Source: Sorghum bicolor
Taxonomy: Eukaryota; Streptophyta; Magnoliopsida; Poales; Poaceae
Reading direction: 5' to 3'
DNA: 64,000 nucleotides
Assembly (NCBI RefSeq): GCF_000003195.3
Contig: NC_012870.2
Span: 50,410,396-50,474,395 of the forward strand
The first letter of the stretch is position 1. The number at the start of each line of letters is the position of its first letter. The notes under the pieces are model-generated. The model worked only from the letters and a program-made list of their open reading frames with translations. It ran no database searches and was not told where the DNA came from. Both the position numbers and the translations under genes were made by a program. Shown here piece after piece: positions 44,075 to 55,290 of the stretch.

Positions 44075-45547
44075 ATGAAATCCATAATCCATGCTAAGGG
44101 AAAAACCAAAGTTTTGACATCGGAAGCAGCTGAAAAAAGTGCATCGGTAGATCCTCGGCACCAGATTACTGCCGATGATGCCAAGGGCAAAGGTTTGGTC
44201 CAGGAAGGAACTAGCTCAGGAAAACCTCCCCGATCTGGCATTGTGATTACTCATAGGAGGCAGCTGGAGACCTGGCAACAATGTGAAGATCGGTATCGGC
44301 GCCAACAGGAGGATCATCATCGGGAAGAAGAAATACGCCGACAAGAGTGGAATCGACACAAAGATCATTGGAATTGCCTGTTTTTCATCCACTGTTGGGA
44401 GCAAAACATTAAGCTACCAACTGTTAGAGACTGCCATGAGTGCAATGGCTATGATCGGTATGATAGACCGAATCGGCAGTATCAGAACAATGAACGACGT
44501 TTTGATGGGCCGATTAGAGGAAGGGCTTCAGTACATGATCGACTGGGGGGCAGGCTCAGTGTACATGACAGGCTTGGTGATCGTGTCGAGTATTTTCCTA
44601 GGAACCAAGAGGAGCTTGAGGAGATGGCAGATGCATGAGTTCCCGATGAGTTCATATTTTGGAGAGATGCAAATACTTATCGAGTGGAGTCAAGGGAAAA
44701 TCATCGCCAATCGGTAAGGCAGCAGCAACTTCCTCCATGGTGTCCAGAAGGGTTGAGTAGGACACAAAAAAGAAGGTTGCAGCGCGAAAGACGAGAAGAG
44801 TTGAGCAAAGGAGAAAAATCTGCTAAGTCTGAAGATCTGCAGCAGCCAGATCCTAAAGGAAAAGGGCCATCGGCAGATATTAATATGGTGTTTATGTTGC
44901 CGATGGAGTTCCTTGCTCCTGCCAGTGATGATGAGATGGATTTTTCCAACCAAATAGCTCAGTTGGCTCTGGATCCGATGACGGCTATCTTTGAAAAGCC
45001 TAGCGATAATGAAAGACAGCATCTTAAAGCTCTGTTTGTCAAAGGCAGGGTTGATGGGCAGCCGATGACCAAGATACTTGTTGATGGTAGGGCTGCTATC
45101 AATATTATGCCGTATGCAGTCTATTGGAAGCTTGGAAAAGGAGATCAAGACTTGACCAAAACCGATATGATGCTGAAGGACTTTGAAGGGAATGTGTCTC
45201 CAGTCAAAGGAGCCATATGTGTGGAGTTGACCATCGGCGGCAAAACCTTGCCGACAACGTTCTTCGTTATCAGTGGAAAGGGTGCTTACAATCTACTGTT
45301 GGGGAGAGATTGGATCCATTCCAATTGTTGCATTCCATCTACAATGCACCAATGTTTGGTTCAATGGGTAGGTGATAAGATTGAGATTGTCCTAGGAGAT
45401 TCTTCATATGTCATAGCATCGACAGAGGCAGATACTTATGAAAGGACCAGATGCATTTCGGGAGAAATTTGGGAGAAGGCTTTTCTCAAGGTTGCCGATT
45501 ACGAAATTCCACCGATCCAAGCAGTCGGTTCTGACGAAGAGTTTTGA
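44075..45547 (+). pseudogene. Element D gag C-terminus and protease
   Basis: The capsid core is missing. Visible parts are a charged region (WQQCEDRYRRQQEDHHREEE), a zinc-finger-like CHECNGYDRYDR, the Tat-typical DRLGDRVEYFPRNQEELEEM and RTQKRRLQRERREELS. The protease follows with ILVDGRAAINIMPYAVYWKL (family members have Asp-Gly-Gly/Ala at this site; here Asp-Gly-Arg) and LLLGRDWIHSNCCIPST. A TGA after EELEEMADA (about 44636) and a frameshift near 45540 break it. Confidence 0.85.
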
Positions 45548-46938
45548 TGGATAGGTTCGCCGATGATGGAAAATTAGGCCAGGGGTTTACATCGACCGAT
45601 GATTTAGTAGAAGTAGACATAGGTAATGGTGATAGGCCAAGGCCTACTTTTATTAGTGCTAAGTTAGATTCTGAGTGTAAGCAGCAGTTAACCGATTTGT
45701 TAAAGGAATATAAAGATTGCTTTGCTTAGGATTATACTGAGATGCCTGGTTTAGACCGATCTATTGTTGAACATCGGTTGCCTATCAAATCTGGATTTTG
45801 GCCACATCAGCAGCCAGCTCGCCGATGTAATCCTAATATTCTTCCTGATATTAAGGCCGAAATAACTAAACTTATTGAAGCCAAATTTATTCGCCAATGT
45901 CGGTATGCCGAGTGGATTTCCAATGTCGTTCCAGTTTACAAGAAAAATGGGAAGCTTCAAGTCTGTATTGATTTCAGGAATCTTAACAATGCTACACCGA
46001 TGGATGGCTATCCAATGCCAGTTGTCGATCTGCTAGTTGATGTTGCGGCTGGACACCGGATCATTAGCTTTATGGATGGTAATGCAGGATATAATCAGAT
46101 ATTCATGGCTGAAGAAGATATTCCAAAGACCGCGTTTAGATATCCTGGTCATGTTGGGTTGTTTGAATGGGTAGTCATGACCTTTGGCTTGAAAAACGCT
46201 GGTGCTGCTTATCAAAGGGCTATGAATTTTATCTTTCATGAGTTCATCGGCAAGCTGGTAGAAATTTACATTGATGATGTGGTGGTCAAGTCTAGGGATT
46301 TCACAAAGCATCTTGCCGATCTGCGAAAGGTGTTGGAATGCACAAGGAAACATGGTTTAAAAATGAATCCTAACAAATGTGCATTTGGTGAATCGGCAGG
46401 ACAATTTCTCTGTTTTATGGTGCATCAGAGTGGGATTGAAATTAGTAGGAGATCTATTGATGCCATCAACAAAATAGTTGCTCCTACCAACAAAAATGAA
46501 CTCCAGTCTTTGATCGGCAAGATAAATTTTATTAGGCGGTTTATATCTAATTTGTCTGGTAAGATTCGTGCTTTTAGTCCTTTACTTAAATTGGAAGCCT
46601 ATCAAGAGTTTGTGTGGGGAAAAGAGCAACAATCAGCCTTGGATGAAATCAAGAATTATTTAACAAATCCTCCGGTTCTGATTCCACCTCAGCAAAGAAA
46701 GCCTTTCAAATTGTATTTGTCTACCGATGGGATGGTCATCGGTTCGGCTCTGATTCAAGAATTTGAAGGAAAGGAGCGTGTGATTTATTATTTAAGTAGA
46801 AGACTGATTGATGCTGAGACCAGGTATTCGACAATTGAGAAGTTGTGTTTATGCTTGTACTTTTCATGCATTAAGTTGAGACATTATCTGCTATCGGCCG
46901 AATGCACTGTTATATGCAAAGATGATGTAGTCTGATAC
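45544..46938 (+). pseudogene. Element D reverse transcriptase and first RNase H
   Basis: Reverse transcriptase has VYKKNGKLQVCIDFRNLNNA, MDGNAGYNQIFMAEEDIPKT and the catalytic YIDDVVVKSRDF. The first RNase H follows (FKLYLSTDGMVIGSALIQEF, ETRYSTIEKLCLCLYF) with weak conservation of its acidic residues. There is an in-frame TAG after EYKDCFA (about 45727), a TGA after CKDDVV (about 46933) and a frameshift near 47030 before the second RNase H. Confidence 0.88.
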
Positions 46939-47044
46939 ATGCTATCTATGCCGATTATGAGTGGTAGAATCGGCAAGTGGATTCTGGCACTGTCCGAATT
47001 TGATCTATGTTACGAATCGGCTAAGGCAGTAAAAAGGGCAGATC

Positions 47045-48268
47045 ATGGCCGATTTTGTGACTCAGCATTATGGTGTAGTAGGGACTTTGGAAATTGTTCC
47101 TTGGACGCTCTTCTTTGATGGACCTACATGTGACCGGGGGGCAGGAATCGGTATAGTATTAGTTTCTCCTCAGGAAAAGAAGTATGAGATCTCTTTGCCG
47201 ATTGTTGTCACGTCAACAAATAATCAAGCTGAATATCAAGCTTTGATCAAAGGGTTGGAATTGTTGAAAGAGGTTCATGCTGATGCTGTTGAAATCTTCG
47301 GTGATTCTATGCTTGTTATAAATCAGCTGGCTGGAATTTATGAATGCCGAAGCGAGGTCTTGATAACCTATTATGAAAAGAGTATGCAACTATTAAAGGA
47401 ATTCAAGGATTTCCGATTAGAGCATGTTCCTCGATTACACAATGAAGAGGCTAATCGGTTGGCTCAGCATGCCTCGGGATATCAACCCATATCTTACACG
47501 TTATCGGCAATCTGTGCCGCTGATTGGAGAAAGGAGATCATTGATTATTTAAAAGATCCATCTAAAAAGGTTGAGAGGCATGTCAGGTTTCAAGCTACCA
47601 AGTATGTACTCCTTGAGGATGAGCTTTATTATCGAACAATAGATGGAGTTCTTCTCAAGTGCTTAGGTAATGATGAGGCTAAAAGTTTGATGGGTGAAAT
47701 CCATGAAGGGGTGTGTGGAGCACATCAGTCGGCTTTTAAGATGAAATGGATGATTAGGAGAAATGGGTATTATTGGCCGACTATACTCGAGGATTGCTTT
47801 AAATATTTCAAAGGATGTCAAGGATGTCAGAAATTTGGCAATATTCAAAGGGCACCCTCATCGGCTATGAATCCTATTATTAAACCTTGGCCGTTCCGGG
47901 GATGGGATATTGACTTAATCGGCCAGATTTACCTGCCATCAAGCAAAGGGCATAAGTTCATCTTAGTTGCCACTGATTATTTCACTAAGTGGGTTGAGGC
48001 CATTCCTTTGAAGAAAGTAACATCGGCTAACATGATTGATTTCGTGAAAGAGCATATTATTTACCGATTTGGTATTCCTCAAACAATCACTACCGATCAA
48101 GGTACTATGTTCACATCGGGAGATTTTGATGAATTTGCAATCAATATCGGGATTAAAGTGTTGAATTCTTCCCCTTATTATGCTCAAGCCAATGGGCAGG
48201 CCGAAGCATCTAACAAAGGAATTATTAAGCTCATCAAACGAAAGATTGAAGAAAATCCTAGGAGGTGA
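47045..48268 (+). pseudogene. Element D second RNase H and integrase core
   Basis: 407 codons. The second RNase H has LFFDGPTCDRGAGIG, EYQALIKGLELL and FGDSMLVINQLAG; the last acidic site reads EEANRLAQHA where relatives have A-D-x-L-A. Integrase shows the HHCC region (HEGVCGAH...CQGCQKFGN). Catalytic Asp is in GWDIDLIGQIY, Asp in ITTDQGTMF and Glu in NGQAEASNKG. It ends at a TGA (48266-48268) that is in frame with the downstream C-terminal part. Confidence 0.9.
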
Positions 48269-48274
48269 CATACA

Positions 48275-48781
48275 TTGTTGAGTGAAGCTTTATGGTCATA
48301 TCGGATGGCATGTCATGAGTCGACTAAAGTTTCACCTTATGAGTTGGTGTATGGACACGATGCAGTGCTACCATGGGAGATTAAGACCGGATCCAGGCGA
48401 CTATCTTTTCAAGACCAGTTGACTGCCGATGACTATGCTACTTTGATGAAAGATGAGTTAGATGATTTAGCAGGGCATCGACTGAGGGCTTTGGTAAGTA
48501 TAGAAAAAAATAAAAAGAGGGTTGCTAGGTGGTATGATAAAAAGGTAAAAGCTAAGGAGTTTGCCAATGGAGATTTGGTGTGGAAACTAATCTTACCAAC
48601 TGGGACTAAAAGTTCAAGATTTGTGAAGTGGTCTTCTAATTGGGAAGGTCCTTATCGGATAAATCGTTCTGCTCCTGGTAATGCTTATATTTTGGAAACT
48701 CTCGAAGGAGTTGAATTTCCCAGAGCATTAAATGGAAAATATTTAAAGAAGTATTACCCAAGCATATGGGTCGATGCATGA
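48275..48781 (+). pseudogene. Element D integrase C-terminus
   Basis: 168 codons in the same frame after the TGA at 48266. Motifs are LSEALWSYRMACHESTKVSP, VYGHDAVLPWEI, RVARWYDKKVKAKEFANGDL and SNWEGPYRINRSAPGNAYIL, ending LKKYYPSIWVDA, the common Tat integrase end. Confidence 0.9.
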
Positions 48782-48936
48782 AAGTTTAAGTGCCTATAAC
48801 ACTCCTATCGGCTGGATTAAAATGTATCTGGGACTGAGTATGATGTTTTAAAAAGATGCCGATAACAGTCCTATCGGCTAGACCAAAATAGTCAGCACTT
48901 TTTAAGACAGAACAAGACATGTCGCCGATGAGGAGC

Positions 48937-49632
48937 TCATGCATTCAGCAATGCTTGAATGGCCGATATGGCGCGCAGACAGATTTGATCGGCTTCTTCT
49001 ATCTCCTTAATGTCCTCATCGGCAGAGCCCTCCACTGGCTTCAGTTTCTTCTTCATCTGTAGTGCCTTGCGGGCTTGAATGTTTCGCTCTTGTTCGAGGG
49101 TCTTGATCATTTTGGGCAACTGATTTTCTTCTTGCTGAGCTTGGGAAAGAGCCTCTTCTACTTGCTTAAGCTCTGCCAACAGGGTTTCCCTTTTTGCCGA
49201 TAGGTCGGAGATCTTCTGCCTCAACGTCTCTCCTGAGGATTGTAGAATGCCGATGCTCTTGTGTTTCTCATCGGCAAGGTATTTCACTTTCATTATCTCC
49301 TCTGAGAGCTGGGCATGGGTGGCTCTATCGGCAAGAAGTTGGGTAGCCTTTTGATACTGGAGCTGGCAACTCTCCAGTTGTGCAGCCTGGAAAAGGATCT
49401 CTTCGGCATCGGCAGGGATTTGGCCTCTGAGAGCTTTGAACAGAGCTTTTGCTGGATCAGAGTCATCAACTAATTGAGCGGTGTCCTGATGAAGCAGGGC
49501 CAATAGGTCTTCCAGCTTTGCTCTGATTTCTGCCGATGAAATCCCTACTGCTCGAGAAGAGCTTGCTTCCTCGCCTTCATAATCAGAAATTTCGATGGCA
49601 AAGGTGAACAGGCTGTCCGGAGAGTCTTGTTC
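48937..49632 (-). pseudogene. Exon 6 of element D antisense gene: coiled coil
   Basis: About 231 codons without lesion. An acidic start (FAIEISDYEGEEASSSRAVG) leads to a long coil (MKVKYLADEKHKSIGILQSS, LLAELKQVEEALSQAQQEEN, KTLEQERNIQARKALQMKKK) and a short conserved-looking end (CLRAISAIQALLNA). Confidence 0.8.
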
Positions 49633-50292
49633 CTGAAAAGAAAAATAAGATAAGTTATTTGATGATTAAGTACTAGTGGTATAAAGAGTAGAAATCAGAT
49701 AACTTACTTGTTTCAGAGCTATTTCTCGCCTCTGGCTAGTTGATGCCGATGGTACCACGGGTTGATCGGCTGGAGTCGCCGATGGAACGATTTCAACTGA
49801 AAAATAATAGAGATAATCATGATTTGAAAAGATAGATCCATCGGCAATAATTTTATGGACAGTACTTTACCTTGAGGGGGTGCAGTGCTTGTCTGAATTG
49901 ATGAGACTACCAATGATATGATTGAACTCACTGGATCGGCGGTCTGCTCAATTACATCGGTTGATATCTCTTTTGGCTGAGGTGCTTCTTGCGGCTGAGG
50001 TGGAGATGGTGCTTGTCGTGTCTGAACTTCTGGCGAAGAAGGAGATGATTCCACATGAATCGGTGACCTTGGAGGAGGAGGAGGAGGCGATGCTGTCCTC
50101 TGACGCTTTGCTTGTGACTTAGTGCTTTTGAGGCCTTCTCTCTTGACTTGGCTAGACTGGGGGGCATCGGCACTTGTCTTGGTACTTCTGGTCTTTGCCG
50201 ATTTGCTAGTTTGCTGATACAACAACAAAAGTTTCATAAGTACAAGTGTAACGAGGTATTGATGAAATTTTGGTTGAAACAATAAAAGTTAC

Positions 50293-50322
50293 CGATGAGG
50301 TTCCCATAGTAGCCGATGTGTC
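50293..50322 (-). pseudogene. 30-base micro-exon of the element D antisense gene
   Basis: Bounded by a TTTCAG acceptor and a GTAACT donor. It encodes ten residues (DTSATMGTSS) in phase 0 on both sides, so skipping it would keep the frame. It is predicted from sequence only. Confidence 0.6.
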
Positions 50323-51787
50323 CTGAAAGGATTGTGTAAGTATAGAATGGAATCGGTGCGAATTGAAAAAATCAAAGATTTACCTTGAAAGCTTGTGCCA
50401 AAGTGGCAGCGGCGACCGATGGAGATGTCTTTGCTCGTTTGGTGGTTATCTTCTTAAAACGCACGTTCCGGTGCATTAGAGCTGCCAGGGTTGGTGCGTT
50501 GTTGCCGATGAGGGAGATCGGGCCTGATGGAAGGAGCTCGATCGGCTTGCCGCTCCTACTGACTGTCGGTGGTGTATCGTCGACCTGTTAAGAAGGAAAA
50601 AGTAAGTTACCGATAAGAATAAAAGTAATGAAAAGATTGAAGCATCGGTTGAAGACTTACAGTGTTCTCGGGGACTTTGTACTTGGGGTCGATCATGCCG
50701 CGGTATGTGAGGGCCAATCTACAGAACAGATGCTCTTTCCACTCTTCCCACCACTGCTTGTACATCTCGGTGATGAAAAGGGCTGGGACCCAGCCCAATA
50801 TATCGATGTCTGACGTATCGGCATTTGGTGGGAGTTGAGCTATTCTGATCCACTCAAGACCGCTGGTTATGGTCTCCCTTGGCTTCACTACATCGGTATA
50901 GCAAAGTGCAATCAGCAGCTGTCCAAAGGCAAGTTGACGGGCCAGTGCGATGGATTGTAGAACTCGTAAGTGGGGTTGGAGGCTTTCCCACTTCCAAAGA
51001 TGTTCACTGGTATAGCTCTCGGAGTGATAATTGCCATCATCAGATCATGATCCTTGTTGAGGGCATCATAGAAAGGGTGGAAAGTAAGTGGGAACCTAGT
51101 TTTTGGATCCTCATAAGGCATCCATGCCCGCTGTTCTTTGGCCAAACCCTCATAAAGAGTCTGAAAGAATCAGCTGACCTGGTCTTCATTACCGCCAGTA
51201 CCAGGCAGGACTATGGCGGCCTCATAGTTCAGAGGGGAGTGAGTTGCCGATTCTTCTTCATCCAGTTCATAATCTTCGGCTATGTCTCTAGGAAAACGTT
51301 GTGCAAAAAGATCGAATCCCAGGCGCTTATGCATATGAACACTGAGCCACATATTGATGAACCACCAGGGACCTCCCAAATTGCCGATGGGCTGGCATAA
51401 CAGGAGTTTCTTAGCTACCTGATGGAGAAGGTGATAGACGGAACAAAGCAAATATTGGCCAAGAGGGATCAGCCGCCATCGGCTAGTCTTTCTGCTGCAG
51501 ATAGGAAGACAGAAGTTGGTCCTACCGATCGACCACAGAAAACAAACTTATCCAGCCACATGTTCAGAAAGACAGCGTGCTCCCTCTGACCGACTGGCCC
51601 TGTTTTCCGGTACTTCTGAATATATCCGGACCAACCGCTGATGTTGTGGGTTTCTACTTTGTGCTTAGGTTTACGATCATATAAATGATTGTCATCGGCA
51701 GTTGATATGTCTAACCCGGTGAGCATAAGCACATCGGCTAAAGTGGGGGAAGCAGGGCTATGACCAAATGCAAAGGCGTTGAGAATG

Positions 51788-51971
51788 GGCAGGCGCCCTG
51801 GTTCCTAGGGCGGGCGCCCTAGGCTAGGCCCCGTTCTGCCTCCGCTTCGTTCTCGTTGCTTCTGGAGTCTTCTAGATGTAAGATAATTACGCGGCACGTT
51901 AATATCTCTATGTAATCCCGACGTGCGGGCCTTTCTTCCGTATTTCCTGATAACCCCCTGCAGAAATAGAC
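51788..51971 (-). repeat. Element G left LTR, outer fragment
   Basis: It matches 62733-62920 of the right LTR (GGCGGGCGCCCT palindromes, CTTCTGGAGTCTTCTAGATG, TTTCCTGATAACCCCCTGCA). It is cut on the left by the junction with element D and on the right by the insertion of element E. The rest of the LTR resumes at 59899 and ends CCGTCAACA at 60016. Confidence 0.85.
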
Positions 51972-54606
51972 TGTCACACCCATATTTTAAGAACAAAATA
52001 GGATGCATAAAGCCTCATATGTGCCCCAGGAATAGTCGCACACATAAGTAGACAAATCTCAAATGTACCATTGCAGTGTTTATTACATAGCGGAACATAA
52101 TAAATCACATAGTCTTATACAAAGATGATAGCATAAAGTAAACAACGCTCTCGACGGAAGCTCCACACAGGGACACTGCTGACTGGTTGACTCCAAACCT
52201 AGTACTCATAGAGAAAATCCTCATTCCAGTCATCTTCATTATCATATCCTGAGGTGTTGGGAAATTGCAAGAGTGAGCACATATCGTACTCAACAAGTAT
52301 AACCAGGGGTTCATGAGGCTCAAATAGCTGACACTGGTTTGACTGCATTTAGCTTTTAATAGTTGATAGCATATTCATGATTAAGTAGCAATGGTCAAGG
52401 TAGCATAAATAATCCATTAATCACATGATCAAATGTAAGCATAATTAATTCTTAGCATAAACGATAATCAAATGAACATAACAACTTAATAAGCTCATCG
52501 TCGGCCAGCAAGAACCCCCAAGGCCGCTCATAACCGTGAGCACGGCTAGTATACCAGTTTTACACTCTGCAGAGGTTGTACATCTTTACCCATGAGTCAT
52601 GATTTACCCTTTCGCCCGAGGCCCGTCGACCTCTTAACCCACTACCAAGGAAGGTCGGCAGGGATCACTATGAAGCATTTCAAAAGTTCGTCTAACATGT
52701 TAGGGCCGCAAGGTTTCCTTTGCGAGCAGATATAAATACCCCCCTTCCGAATGACACAATGACGCGCAGCCTATACACATAGGGACATGGGCTCACACTA
52801 TACCCGTGTCGGTTCAGCCCCTCCGCCCTTTCGGGTAACCTCTTACAAGCTATAAAAGGTCTTTATACTGAGCTAAAGCCAGAGCCATTATAGCCCTCAT
52901 GGTTGCACTGTTGTCCCGGTGATCACTTACAGATAAGATCTCATATAGTTATTTGTCATCTTTTAACGTTCATTGCACAGCTATTAATCATCTTACAAGA
53001 TCATGGATTATATCAAGCACTAGCACATCTACCCCAAATGCATATCAAGTAGGTAGCAAGGAATCCAGGTAACAATCATCTATGATTTTGCTAAGGTCGA
53101 CAAGGTGAAAGCATGCATATGATATATATGTGTATTTAAGTGAATAGGTAACAAGGATGATCCCAAGTTATACTTGCCTTGATCAAAGCTCTCCTGAGCC
53201 TGCTGCTGGTCGTCAAAAGCTTGACCTTGATCACCAACGTATCGCTCACCGTCTATACTCGATCATCAATCAACAACACGCAATCCAATGTAGACAATCA
53301 TACACGAAGCAAACAAGCTATAATTAGAACAATACACCAAATAGTGGTAAAACAAATATAAAAGTTTATGAAAATATTCTACGCAGCGCTATGATCACGC
53401 AAACGTAAAGTTCACGAAAATCGGAATTAAAACGTGAAAGATATGAATTTTCTAAGATTTCCTATAGAGAAATAATTAATTAAATGCTACTGCGAAAATA
53501 AAAAGTTTTAAAACAGTAAACTAATACTTCCAACATGAAGAGCTCGTTGAAACGAATCTAACGAAATTTGGATGGATAAAAACGGAGTTAAAATGAATAT
53601 TTTATGAGCAAAACAAAATCAGTGGCAATCTTGTAAATAGCAGAATGCGCATTTTTCCATTAACCGGCCGGAAATAGGCCTTTGGCATTAGAAAACGTAT
53701 TTTAATCAGGGCGCTAGGGACTGCGTGTTGAAAAGCGAAATTTCCAGGGACTCTTAACGAAAATACGCAGCGAAGGGGTATGTTTTAATCCTGGCCGTCC
53801 AAGATTGATCCGACGGTTTGGACGCGTCCAGGGGGCCAGTGGCCAGCGGCCGGCCAGCTCCTGCTCCGGTGCGGTGGCTTCCATTGCCGCCGGCGACGAC
53901 GGGTTTCTCGATTCCGAGCACCGTTTCGCGAAAGAAAAACACCATCGGAACGAGGAGCTCACCGCGAACTCGAGGAGGTGCTTTGCTGGGGCCGAAGAAC
54001 GACGGGAGGAGCTCGCGGCGCGCGGCGGCTTGCTCGGCTTTTGGTCTAGGGCAGCAGGAGGTTCTAGGGCATGGTTTTTACGGTGAAGATAAAAAAACAA
54101 CACGCGGGGTTGTTGCTAGCAGCTTTATAGGATCAGATAAGCGCGGAAAGGAGAAACCCCGAGGAAACCGGGATCGGATCTCCTTCCGATCGAGTCCGGA
54201 TTGATTTCGTTCCGGGGAAGAAGAAAAGAGGAGGCTGACGGGTGGGGTCCGGCGGTCAGGGGCAGCAAGCAGAGAGGAGAGGCACGCTGCGGGCCTGGGC
54301 TGCGCGTGCGGGGTGAGGGGGGGTTCGGCTGGGGTTTTTCCTGTTCCTTTTTTTTATTTTCTTTTCTGTTTTCTTTTCCAAAATAAACCTTTTTCAAGTA
54401 ACATTTTGAATGCAAATAAATTCAAGCCAGAGGCAAACAATACAAAATGAGATCTTTGGCATGAATGCATAAACAAGTTTCTAATCTTATGTTAAATTTT
54501 AATTTTGACAAAAAATATTTTATTTACTGGATTAAATGCTCACCAAAAATGCTTAATTAAATCAAATTAATTCCTATTGATTGAAAACAAATTTTTGGGT
54601 GTTACA
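51972..54606 (-). repeat. Element E 3' LTR
   Basis: 2,635 bp, TGTCACACCCATA ... GGGTGTTACA, ends typical of Tekay-type chromoviruses. A TATA-like CCTATAAAGC is on the minus strand near 54121-54130. Downstream of it a GC-rich leader gives a 129-codon frame (54103-53714) that also occurs, diverged, in the other LTR. Confidence 0.92.
54121..54130 (-). promoter_or_regulatory. TATA box of element E LTR
   Basis: CTATAAAGC-type motif on the minus strand, just upstream of the GC-rich leader. The equivalent in the 5' LTR is near 59408-59417. Confidence 0.5.
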
Positions 54607-54624
54607 AACTCTACCCCCTTAAAA
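54607..54624 (-). other. Element E polypurine tract
   Basis: TTTTAAGGGGGTAGAGTT on the minus strand lies against the 3' LTR. It matches the usual tract of this lineage. Confidence 0.85.
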
Positions 54625-54756
54625 GAATCTCGTCCTCGAGATTGCAAGGTGCATAAACAAACCACTGTGGTTATGACCCTCTCCAATCATTCTCTCTTTC
54701 CCAAGTTGCTTGTGTCTCTAAATACCAATTCCATTGTACTAGCAAATTCAATGTCC

Positions 54757-55290
54757 CTAGTCGAGTAACATACCTGGTAACTTATCTGAAAATTTATTCC
54801 CTACCCAGTCCTGAAGATCAACATCATCATCTAGCTGATTCACTGTAGCTGTGGGTGGAGCCTGCACTGCTACATCCACACTGATTCTCTCCCCCTTGGG
54901 TGTTGTCACCACTACTACTTTCTCTTTGAACTTAATTTCCGTAGCATATTTCTTCATCCAATCCAAACCCAATATCACATCTATGACAGAGGTTCTCATA
55001 ACCATAGGACTAACAGGGAAATCTACCCCCCTTAAAGAAAGACTTGCTGAGGGGCAACAATATGAAACTGGTATAGTCCCTCCCGGTGAGTTTACTAGCA
55101 TATGGGTTTTCAGGGCAACTAGTGGAATGCTATTAACCCTAACAAATGCTTGTGATATGAATGTATGCGAAGCTCCAGAATCAAATAAAACTGTAGCGGG
55201 GATAGAGTTGATACTGAACGTACCCATCATAATCTCCGGTCCCTCTTGTACTGTCTCTGCAGCCACATGGTTCACCTTTCTCCATGAGAA
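54757..55290 (-). pseudogene. Element E protease, pol truncated after it
   Basis: The aspartic protease has active site TVLFDSGASHTFISQAFV, then SPMVMRTSVIDVILGLDWMK. It continues into the linker KFSDKLPGMLLD, where relatives enter reverse transcriptase, and meets a stop at 54757. Only 133 bp of noncoding sequence separate this from the polypurine tract, so the rest of pol was deleted. The frame is offset from gag near 55290. Confidence 0.9.

Larger units (their letters stand above)
44067..51786 (+). mobile_element. Element D: truncated Tat-lineage retrotransposon
   Basis: A plus-strand element without either LTR. It runs from the C-terminal part of gag through protease, reverse transcriptase, dual RNase H and integrase (to 48781), then an antisense intron-containing gene (51786 to 48937). 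The left junction is with element F's integrase and the right one with the truncated LTR of element G. Codon use and a repeated ATCGGC-type bias distinguish it from B, so it is a different Tat family. Confidence 0.85.
48937..51786 (-). pseudogene. Element D antisense gene: plant mobile domain plus coiled coil, six exons
   Basis: Predicted exons are 51786-50661 (5' end cut off), 50584-50384, 50322-50293, 50213-49871, 49796-49708 and 49632-48937. All introns are GT-AG and phases agree at every junction. Exon 1 encodes a plant-mobile-domain (PMD) type region: SPASPTLADVLMLTGLDIST, GWSGYIQKYRKTGPVGQREH, FLNMWLDKFVFCGRSVGPTS, GGPWWFINMWLSVHMHKRLG, WEEWKEHLFCRLALTY. Exon 2 is basic, exon 4 Pro/Ser-rich with a basic KRQR stretch, and exon 6 a coiled coil. 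Exon 1 has at least two frameshifts (about 51470 and 50910) and a stop near 51170; exons 2-6 are fully open. The function is unknown. Its 3' end faces integrase across 155 bp. Confidence 0.85.

Noticed and set aside
53714..54103. 129-codon frame in element E's LTR leader
   Set aside because: The second LTR copy breaks it with indels, and it has no recognisable domain. It may be a leader ORF but is not supported as a gene.
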